A DNA stretch of 8,081 nucleotides from Humisphaera sp. (GTDB lineage Bacteria > Planctomycetota > Phycisphaerae > Tepidisphaerales > Tepidisphaeraceae). The notes under the pieces were generated by a model that was not told the DNA's origin, made no database searches, and saw nothing but the letters and a program-made list of their open reading frames with translations. The translations under genes and the position numbers were made by a program. Of the stretch, positions 1 to 4,939 are shown one piece after another (the first letter of the stretch is position 1; each line of letters opens with the position of its first letter). Where the stretch lies: the NCBI GenBank assembly GCA_025351525.1, contig JANXVV010000461.1, positions 1-8,081 on the forward strand, read 5' to 3'.

Positions 1-1156
1 CGACGCGCTCGGAGTGACCGCAGGTATACGGATCCTTGGCATCGACCGCACTGGTCAGACTGTGCAGTACGCCCATCATCAGACTGCGCACGTCCTCGAA
101 CAACATGGAATTCTCAAGGTAAATCGCCGACTCATTGGCGATGGAACCGAGAAGCTTGCTGTCGACGGAATCAAATTCACCGTCCGTTTTATCGAGCGCG
201 AAAAGGCACCCGAGGATCTGATCCTGCCGTTGCAACGGCACGGCGATGATCTGCCGGGCATGTTCGGCAAACCACGCAAATCGATGGTCCGTCGCGAGAT
301 TCGGAATGAGCAGGGTGTCCTTGCGTTGCCGCAGCACATTCATCAATTGATCGGTCAACTTTTGCAACTGCGCCGGGGGAACCTCGCTTTCACCGAAGAG
401 AGCCGGCTCCAGCTTTGCAGGACCTTCGCCGCATAGGGCAAAGCCCATCGAGCGGACGTCGATCACACCGCGCACGTCTTTGCAGGCCTGGCTGAAAAAA
501 TCACCGGCACCCCGGTTGACCTTCATGCCGCCGCTGATCTGGTAGATGAGAGTCAGTTCTTCGTAACTGTTGATCAATTGCGTGGAGAGCGAGGCAATCT
601 CCTGTTCGACCGCGCCAATGCGGGCCTGATCGCGCGCCATGGCGGCGAACATTTTGCAGGCGCCGCCGAGATCCGCCTCGTCAAACTCCGGAATGGATGC
701 GGCCTGTTGACCCAACCAGGCAGCGTCGAGCTTGAGTTGACCCGCCTCCCGAAGCATCTCTTCATCCAGCGAAAAGTTTGTGGCTTTGGAGGCCAGAACC
801 ACAATTCCCCCGAGTTGCCGTTTCTCAACATGTGGGAAGCTTGCGAGGGTTGCCCCTGGGACAAAGTTCCAGAGTGCCATCGACGAAGAGGCGGTGATGC
901 GGCTGGCCGCTTCGTTGATTTTACTCCGCAACAGTCCTGCCGAGCGAACCGACGGCAGAATGTATTTGGTGAAGAATTGAGCGGCGGCGGGATCGTGGTA
1001 GACGACCGAACCGCGATGATCCAGCACCATGACAAACAACCCCGCACCCCGGAACCGCGATGCCAGCGTGTCGAGCGCACCCGTCGACAAGCCGGGTAGC
1101 TGCGGGGGTGGCCCGATGGGTGTGTCGGTCGAAATGTTTTCCAACGTCGCGGGCAT
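1..1156 (-). CDS. GAF-domain HD-GYP cyclic-di-GMP phosphodiesterase, 3' end cut by window edge
   Basis: This frame is open from an ATG at 1156 to the left edge, giving 385 visible residues without a stop. Residues about 30-135 form a first alpha/beta sensor-like region (FVMVLDHRGSVVYHD, then GGIVVLASK). Residues about 165-210 are a probable coiled helix, and about 208-350 read as a GAF domain (IIAVPLQRQDQILGCLFALD, then SIANESAIYLEN). The last residues, HSLTSAVDAKDPYTCGHSER, match the opening of HD-GYP domains. The HD and GYP metal and catalytic motifs would lie beyond the window. HD-GYP enzymes hydrolyse cyclic di-GMP; no signal peptide or membrane segment is visible, so it is probably a cytoplasmic sensor-effector. 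An in-frame TGA at 1175-1177 limits the start to ATG 1156 or TTG 1171; neither has a clear Shine-Dalgarno. The domain call is firm, catalytic activity is inferred. Confidence 0.86.
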   Translation of the reverse strand, partial: MPATLENISTDTPIGPPPQLPGLSTGALDTLASRFRGAGLFVMVLDHRGSVVYHDPAAAQFFTKYILPSVRSAGLLRSKINEAASRITASSSMALWNFVPGATLASFPHVEKRQLGGIVVLASKATNFSLDEEMLREAGQLKLDAAWLGQQAASIPEFDEADLGGACKMFAAMARDQARIGAVEQEIASLSTQLINSYEELTLIYQISGGMKVNRGAGDFFSQACKDVRGVIDVRSMGFALCGEGPAKLEPALFGESEVPPAQLQKLTDQLMNVLRQRKDTLLIPNLATDHRFAWFAEHARQIIAVPLQRQDQILGCLFALDKTDGEFDSVDSKLLGSIANESAIYLENSMLFEDVRSLMMGVLHSLTSAVDAKDPYTCGHSERV

Positions 1157-1182
1157 TATAGCAACATCCAAGTATCAGTCAG
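1155..1182 (-). promoter_or_regulatory. Possible extended -10 promoter overlapping the start of the HD-GYP gene
   Basis: On the minus strand, CTGACT (1177-1182, 4 of 6 matches to a sigma70 -35) is separated by 16 nt from a perfect TATAAT (1155-1160). TGC directly precedes the TATAAT, giving an extended -10. Transcription would begin near 1148, which is inside the apparent ATG codon's reading frame. Either the true start lies further in or the match is accidental. Confidence 0.3.
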
Positions 1183-1206
1183 TCCGGCTCTGATCTACTT
1201 TTGCAG

Positions 1207-1253
1207 GGTCCGCACTGCGGACCTTAATCTCACGATCCGACAAAACGGTCCGC
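1207..1253. repeat. GGTCCGC palindrome with a third inverted arm
   Basis: GGTCCGCA (1207-1214) and TGCGGACC (1216-1223) form a perfect 8-bp inverted repeat around one base, effectively a tight hairpin. A further GGTCCGC at 1247-1253 can pair instead with GCGGACC at 1217-1223, so two alternative stems exist. No T-run follows on either strand, so this is not a standard intrinsic terminator. It sits in the spacer between the receiver gene and the HD-GYP gene. Confidence 0.6.
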
Positions 1254-1277
1254 CTACGATAATCGTGTCAGCGGAGT

Positions 1278-1366
1278 GGGTGCCACAGGTCGCGGTACTC
1301 CGAGACCTGTGTGCTTCGACGGTCACAAAAGACACAGGTCTGCGAGTACACCGACCTGTGGCACCC
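1278..1366. repeat. 89-bp composite inverted repeat made of two tandem hairpins
   Basis: The outer arms, 1278-1300 and 1344-1366, are inverted copies matching at 21 of 23 positions; both begin GGGTGCCACAGGTCG. Inside lie two hairpins with the same CACAGGTC / GACCTGTG stems: 1284-1311 and 1333-1360. The layout resembles paired REP elements or a small non-autonomous element, but no target-site duplication is visible in the immediate flanks. On the minus strand the first hairpin is followed by TCTTTT, so it might also weakly terminate the kinase-receiver transcript. The block 1277-1312 recurs exactly at 4769-4804. Confidence 0.8.
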
Positions 1367-1425
1367 GACAAACACATTTAGCACGTACGGAGTACTAAGC
1401 GATCCACGCACCGGCATACGGTCTT

Positions 1426-1854
1426 TTACGCCGCGATCCCTCTTAGCACTTCATTCACCGTCGCCAGCAATTGCCGCGGGCTGAACGGTTTGCTCAACAT
1501 GCAGCATATGCCGCTGCTTTCGGTGTCGGCGGGTTCCAGGTCGTAGCCCCGAGCCGTGAGCATAATCGCGGGGATGCCCATAGTGGACGGGTGCTGCTTC
1601 AATCGCTGACATAGTTCCAGCCCCGACAGTTCCGGCATGTGGTAGTCCGTGATGAGCAGGTCGGGCCGCTCGGCCAGTGCCAGATCCAGCGCCTCCAGCC
1701 CGTCCCGCGCGGTCAACACGTGGTAGCCGGCATTGCGGAGCTTCAACGAGACCACATGCAGGATGTGAGTCTCATCATCCGCGACCAGAATTGTTTTCTG
1801 GACTCCGGCAGGAACGCCATCGACAATTACATCCGTCGCTGTTTCCACTGACAT
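1426..1854 (-). CDS. Stand-alone CheY-like receiver (response regulator)
   Basis: This is a 142-residue protein consisting of one receiver domain after a short N-terminal tail. Counting from ATG 1854, the acidic pair is D26-D27 in ILVADDE, the phosphoacceptor is D70 in LLITDYHMP, the switch threonine is T100 in IMLTAR, and the conserved lysine is K122 in SKPFSP. It has no output domain, so it should act by protein contact after phosphorylation, most likely by the kinase encoded just upstream. I chose ATG 1854 because AAGGAG lies six bases before it; the in-frame TTG at 1860 touches that site and has no spacing. The 21-bp gap to the kinase stop indicates one transcript. The segment between T100 and K122 (GYDLEPADTESSGICCM) lacks the usual Gly-Ala / Tyr-Leu pattern and contains two cysteines. 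The output target is unknown. Confidence 0.93.
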   Translation of the reverse strand: MSVETATDVIVDGVPAGVQKTILVADDETHILHVVSLKLRNAGYHVLTARDGLEALDLALAERPDLLITDYHMPELSGLELCQRLKQHPSTMGIPAIMLTARGYDLEPADTESSGICCMLSKPFSPRQLLATVNEVLRGIAA

Positions 1855-1875
1855 CTTCAACTCCTTGCCCCGACT

Positions 1876-3333
1876 CTACGCCGCCAGCTTCATCTCAAAG
1901 GAGAAGCTGCTTCCTTTACCCACAATGCTCTCGACGGATAGCTTTCCGCCATGCACCGTTTCGATAATCTGCTTGACGAGGGACAGCCCAAGCCCCGTTC
2001 CCTTGGCCATCCTGTTGTTTGCTTCGGCCCGGTAAAACTTGTCGAACACAAACGGCAAATCCTTCGCCGGTATGCCCACGCCGTTATCGCTGATTCGAGT
2101 GACCAGGGTTTGCTTGCTCTCATCCACCACCGTCTGCACTTCGATGCTGCCACCCTCGGGCGTGTACTTCACGGCATTGCTTAGCAGGTTCAGCACCGCC
2201 TGATAGAGCATGTCGCGATCCGCCACCGTCTGATAAAAAATCGGCGTCAGTCCTTCCCGCAAGGTGATGTTTTTCAGCTTGGCCTGGGGGAGAATGACCT
2301 CGACCGCTTCCTTGATAATCACCGCAAGACTCTGCGGCTGTTTGTTCACTTTGACCAGCCCGGATTCGATGCGCGAAATGTTCAGGATGTCATCGATCAA
2401 CCGGCCGAGGCGATTGGCCTCGTTCTGAATCACCTCGTAAAATTCCAGCTTGGTTTGCTCGCTCTCGGCTTCGCCGTCGATCAGCATCTCGACATAGGCT
2501 TTGATGCTGGCCAACGGGGTGCGGAGTTCATGGCTGACATTGGAGACGAAGTCGTTCTTCATCTCCCCCAATTCCTTTTCCTTGGTCATGTCGTGCAGCA
2601 CGGCGACCACGCCCGCAAGCTTGGAAGTCGTGGAGGCGGCGGCATTCGCCCGATCGACAAAGGAGGACAGAGTCAGCTTGAAGGTTCTTCCCCCGGTTGG
2701 AGAATTCACGGTGTGTTCGACGATCCGCCGTTCGTTCTTGTTGTTGCTCTGGCGCATTTCGCGGATCAGCCCGATCAGTTTCTGGTCGTGAAGCACCTGA
2801 CCGACCGGGGCGCGCCCGGATTTCGCCAGATCGAAATCGAAGGTCCGCGCCGCGGATTCGTTGGCGAGCACCAGCTCATCAAAGCTGTCCGTCACCAGTA
2901 CCGCATCGGAAATGCTGTAGATGATCGACTCCGCATGTTGCCGCTCCGCCATGGCGACCTTCATGCGGATCTCCAACTCCTTGCCATGGACCGAAGCGGT
3001 GGAGATCGTCGTCTGAGCGTGGACAATCAGTTCGTTGATGACGGTTGTCAGGGAGGCCAGATCGGGATCGGGGGAATGTAGCGGAGACAACTTACCACCC
3101 GCGACAATCTTACGAAGTGTATCGCTTAGTGTGAGATACTTTCGATGCAGAGCGAGCATCCCCAGCAGTCCGATCGCGCCGGCGGCAAGTGATGCGAAGA
3201 CGGTGATGAACTCCGCCAGGCGTAACCTGCCGGCCGACAACGGCAGCGCGGTATCACGCCAGACCACCAGCGCCAGATGCGCCCCGAGCATCGCGGTGAT
3301 CAACAGAAGGATAGAGATTCCACGTCGGAACAT
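1876..3333 (-). CDS. PhoR-like membrane sensor histidine kinase
   Basis: A 485-residue transmembrane kinase that should autophosphorylate on histidine and pass phosphate to a receiver. Two hydrophobic segments (about 5-25 and 40-62) bracket a very short extracytoplasmic loop of roughly 15 residues, so direct periplasmic ligand sensing by that loop is unlikely. A linker helix follows (about 63-130), then a PAS-type domain (about 133-250; SISDAVLVTDSFDELVLANE). The HisKA H-box is SHELRTPL with the phosphorylated H268. The ATP-binding domain has its N-box around N382-N386 (NLLSNA), G1 box DNGVG at 416-420, F-box FDKFYR at 430-435 and G2 box GTGLGL at 445-450, so all catalytic boxes are intact. 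AAGGA lies 11 bases before ATG 3333. The architecture matches PhoR/WalK-type kinases, but no phosphate-uptake genes are nearby, so I assign no symbol. The downstream receiver is the likely partner. Confidence 0.95.
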   Translation of the reverse strand: MFRRGISILLLITAMLGAHLALVVWRDTALPLSAGRLRLAEFITVFASLAAGAIGLLGMLALHRKYLTLSDTLRKIVAGGKLSPLHSPDPDLASLTTVINELIVHAQTTISTASVHGKELEIRMKVAMAERQHAESIIYSISDAVLVTDSFDELVLANESAARTFDFDLAKSGRAPVGQVLHDQKLIGLIREMRQSNNKNERRIVEHTVNSPTGGRTFKLTLSSFVDRANAAASTTSKLAGVVAVLHDMTKEKELGEMKNDFVSNVSHELRTPLASIKAYVEMLIDGEAESEQTKLEFYEVIQNEANRLGRLIDDILNISRIESGLVKVNKQPQSLAVIIKEAVEVILPQAKLKNITLREGLTPIFYQTVADRDMLYQAVLNLLSNAVKYTPEGGSIEVQTVVDESKQTLVTRISDNGVGIPAKDLPFVFDKFYRAEANNRMAKGTGLGLSLVKQIIETVHGGKLSVESIVGKGSSFSFEMKLAA

Positions 3334-3383
3334 AGTAAGACTTTTCCTTATTTCTCATCGGATGGCGAAGGGAGTGGAATTAG

Positions 3384-3412
3384 GTTAAACGGGCGGGATT
3401 TAGGGATTGCAA
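3384..3412 (-). promoter_or_regulatory. Possible sigma70-type promoter for the kinase-receiver pair
   Basis: On the minus strand TTGCAA (3407-3412) and TTTAAC (3384-3389) are separated by exactly 17 nt. Each matches four of six consensus bases. Transcription would begin about 40-45 bp before the kinase ATG at 3333. The position is right but the hexamers are weak. Confidence 0.3.
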
Positions 3413-3431
3413 TGAACTGCGGGGAGTGGGT

Positions 3432-3451
3432 GGCTATTGATAATCATAGCC
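3432..3451. repeat. Bulged dyad upstream of the kinase promoter region
   Basis: GGCTA-t-TGAT-a-ATCATAGCC forms a nine-base-pair stem with one bulged T and a one-base centre. It lies about 20 bp upstream of the proposed -35 box for the kinase gene, a position suitable for an operator or activator site. The symmetry is visible; a regulatory role is only a guess. Confidence 0.3.
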
Positions 3452-3487
3452 GTGAGCGGAAGCTTCGGGATTTCTTGCAGGGCTTCT

Positions 3488-3518
3488 AAGTAGCATGGGC
3501 TACCAGCCCATGCTACTT
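3488..3518. repeat. Perfect 14-bp-arm extragenic palindrome
   Basis: AAGTAGCATGGGCT (3488-3501) and its exact reverse complement (3505-3518) flank the three-base loop ACC. The stem begins two bases after the TAG stop of the TPR lipoprotein gene. No T-run follows on the minus strand (it continues TTAGAAG), so it is not a classical intrinsic terminator, although it could protect the 3' end of the mRNA or serve a divergent function. A degenerate relative (CACGCGCT-TCC-AGCCCGTG) is at 8005-8023, which suggests a dispersed palindrome family. Confidence 0.85.
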
Positions 3519-3520
3519 GA

Positions 3521-4708
3521 CTACTCATTCAACTGAAGTCCGGCCATCAGCTTCGTCGCCAGTTCATCATTGGGGTTCCGCTTCAAGGCTTTGCCGTAAT
3601 ACTGGACTGCTTCATCCGACCGGCCCAATTTTTCGAGAACATAGCCGCTCATGCAAAGACTCAAAGTATCGACCGCCTCAGCACTACCCGATTTCTGGAA
3701 CGCCGCGAGCGCTTCCGGCAATTTGCCCTGACGGAGTCGAAGATAGCCCATCAGCAAGTTTGACTCACTTGACGTAGGGTCGAGGGCCACCGCCTTCGTC
3801 AAAGCAAGTTCCGCACGGCGAAAGTCACCAAGCTGCAAGGCGTTCTTGCCCAGGCCCAGCCATAGCCCCGCCGTCCCGGGATCCAGCCGTGTGGCAACTT
3901 CAAACGACTCGCGGGCTTCGCGATACTTCCCGAGTTCGCACAGCGATTCACCCAGCGTGGCGTGAAGATCGGATCGGCGGGTGTAGTTCTCCTCCTTCAC
4001 GAGTCGGCCCAGCACCGTCGCGGCATCCTCGTATTCCCCGGCGTAATACAGCGCGATGCCGAGGTGTTCTTTCATAGTAAGGTCATCCGGCGTCAGCACA
4101 CTCGCCTGCCGTAGCATCTCCGCGCCGGCGGCGTACTTCTTTTGCCCCACCAGCAACTGCCCGACCGCATCGCGAATGGCGGCACTATGTTCAAAGTAGA
4201 CCACCTTCTCTTGAAGAAGCTTCAAAGCCTCCGGTGCGCGATCCACCGCCACCAGCATTTCCGATTTGGCCATCAGGTAGGAGATATTGGCCGGGGCCTT
4301 GTCGCTGGCATGGCTGTAGAATTCATAGGCATTGTCCAGCTTCTGCCAACGCTGGTAGACGACCCCGCTTAGGTAGTCCGCATCCGCATTCTTTGGATCG
4401 AACTGCCGGGCCAGGCGAAGCTCCTTCTCCGCCAGTTCAAGTTGACCCTGTTCGATGGCCACCCTGGCAGAGAGAACGCGGATCGAGGCGTTTTCAGGGT
4501 CCAGCCGCATCGCCTGATCGACGCTCTGGCGACCTTTCTCGAAGTTCCCGCTCTCGTATTGGTCCTTACCGAGATTGGCCATGACCCCTGCGCGGGCCGC
4601 GTTCCACTGAATTGTGGCCGCCTGGCTGGCCGTTGCCTTCTTCGCATCCTGCGCACAGCCGCCGGCGAGAGTCAGCAACAAAAGAGAGACGGGGATTTTC
4701 TTGAACAT
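3521..4708 (-). CDS. TPR-repeat lipoprotein, candidate secretin pilotin or pilus assembly factor
   Basis: This 395-residue protein starts with a lysine-containing N-region, a hydrophobic core and the sequence LAGGC, so C18 is the probable lipidated cysteine. The glycine-rich lipobox with Ala at -3 is slightly off consensus. From about residue 37 to 384 there are roughly ten tandem 34-residue TPR-like helical pairs; the clearest are near 37-72, 74-108, 247-280, 281-314 and 355-384, with the usual A/G-x-x-x-F/Y and D-P-x-x signatures. TPR arrays bind proteins rather than catalyse. In type IV pili the TPR lipoproteins PilF and PilW act as PilQ pilotins; this protein lies just downstream of a secretin gene, so a similar job is plausible. 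It is longer than PilF-type proteins, and generic TPR lipoproteins are common, so the specific role is inferred. AAGG lies six bases before ATG 4708. A terminator upstream implies its own promoter within 4709-4887, which I could not locate. Confidence 0.9.
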   Translation of the reverse strand: MFKKIPVSLLLLTLAGGCAQDAKKATASQAATIQWNAARAGVMANLGKDQYESGNFEKGRQSVDQAMRLDPENASIRVLSARVAIEQGQLELAEKELRLARQFDPKNADADYLSGVVYQRWQKLDNAYEFYSHASDKAPANISYLMAKSEMLVAVDRAPEALKLLQEKVVYFEHSAAIRDAVGQLLVGQKKYAAGAEMLRQASVLTPDDLTMKEHLGIALYYAGEYEDAATVLGRLVKEENYTRRSDLHATLGESLCELGKYREARESFEVATRLDPGTAGLWLGLGKNALQLGDFRRAELALTKAVALDPTSSESNLLMGYLRLRQGKLPEALAAFQKSGSAEAVDTLSLCMSGYVLEKLGRSDEAVQYYGKALKRNPNDELATKLMAGLQLNE

Positions 4709-4768
4709 GACATGCCTTCGATCGAAAAAATAGAGCGTCTGAAACAGGTACTTATGACTTCAGGTAGC

Positions 4769-4804
4769 TGGGTGCCACAGGTCGCGGTACTCCGAGACCT
4801 GTGT
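4769..4804. repeat. 36-bp exact copy of the block at 1277-1312
   Basis: Bases 4769-4804 are identical, in the same orientation, to 1277-1312. The block contains the CACAGGTCGCGG-TACT-CCGAGACCTGTG palindrome (12-bp arms, one mismatch). The copies diverge immediately on both sides, so they are dispersed units rather than a long duplication. This copy sits in the spacer between the secretin terminator and the TPR lipoprotein gene. Confidence 0.9.
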
Positions 4805-4809
4805 TTGTC

Positions 4810-4852
4810 GGGTTTTTGGGTCTTCGGGTTTTTGGGTCTTCGGGTTGTCGGG
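4810..4852. repeat. 16-bp tandem duplication inside the repeat spacer
   Basis: GGGTTTTTGGGTCTTC occurs twice without interruption (4810-4825 and 4826-4841), followed by the partial unit GGGTTGTCGGG. The array fills the space between the 36-bp palindromic block and a second repeat arm (AAAGACACAGG at 4853-4863). It is not part of any gene I can support and could vary in copy number between strains. Confidence 0.8.
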
Positions 4853-4883
4853 AAAGACACAGGCGAGACGCCCATGCCACCTT
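4853..4883. repeat. Right arm of the composite intergenic repeat
   Basis: AAAGACACAGG here matches 1328-1338 in the other composite repeat. It continues into an imperfect hairpin CACAGGCG-AGA-CGCCCATG (eight positions per arm, two mismatches) and ends CATGCCACCTT. The last 11 bases recur inverted at the extreme right edge (8071-8081), hinting at a further copy beyond the window. Confidence 0.55.
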
Positions 4884-4887
4884 CTCC

Positions 4888-4922
4888 AAAAAAAAGAGGA
4901 CCGAGTATTTCTCTCAGTCCTC
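4888..4922 (-). terminator. Rho-independent terminator of the secretin gene
   Basis: On the minus strand GAGGACTGAG (4913-4922) pairs with CTCGGTCCTC (4896-4905) across a seven-base loop, leaving one G-U pair in a ten-base stem. Eight consecutive T residues follow (4888-4895). It begins 17 bp after the secretin stop codon and should separate the secretin transcript from the TPR lipoprotein gene. Confidence 0.92.
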
Positions 4923-4939
4923 CATCATCCCACTTCATC

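Noticed and set aside
574..1080. Minus-strand open frame of 168 codons
   Set aside because: It is an out-of-frame shadow of the GAF/HD-GYP gene, Arg/Pro/Ser-rich, while the true frame reads as recognisable GAF and HD-GYP sequence.
1278..1366. CRISPR array
   Set aside because: Only two hairpin units with a single short spacer and no further regularly spaced repeats; no cas genes in the window.
1195..1377. Minus-strand open frame of 60 codons in the left spacer
   Set aside because: It is composed almost entirely of the palindromic repeat; the same peptide fragment (HRSRSTATCGT) appears in the other spacer because the DNA repeat is shared, not because of protein conservation.
2455..3081. Plus-strand open frame of 208 codons
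   Set aside because: Antisense shadow of the histidine kinase, whose catalytic boxes are all intact on the minus strand.
4672..4938. Minus-strand open frame of 88 codons between the secretin and lipoprotein genes
   Set aside because: It spans the terminator, the 16-bp tandem and the 36-bp repeat and overlaps the lipoprotein start out of frame; it has no domain-like sequence.
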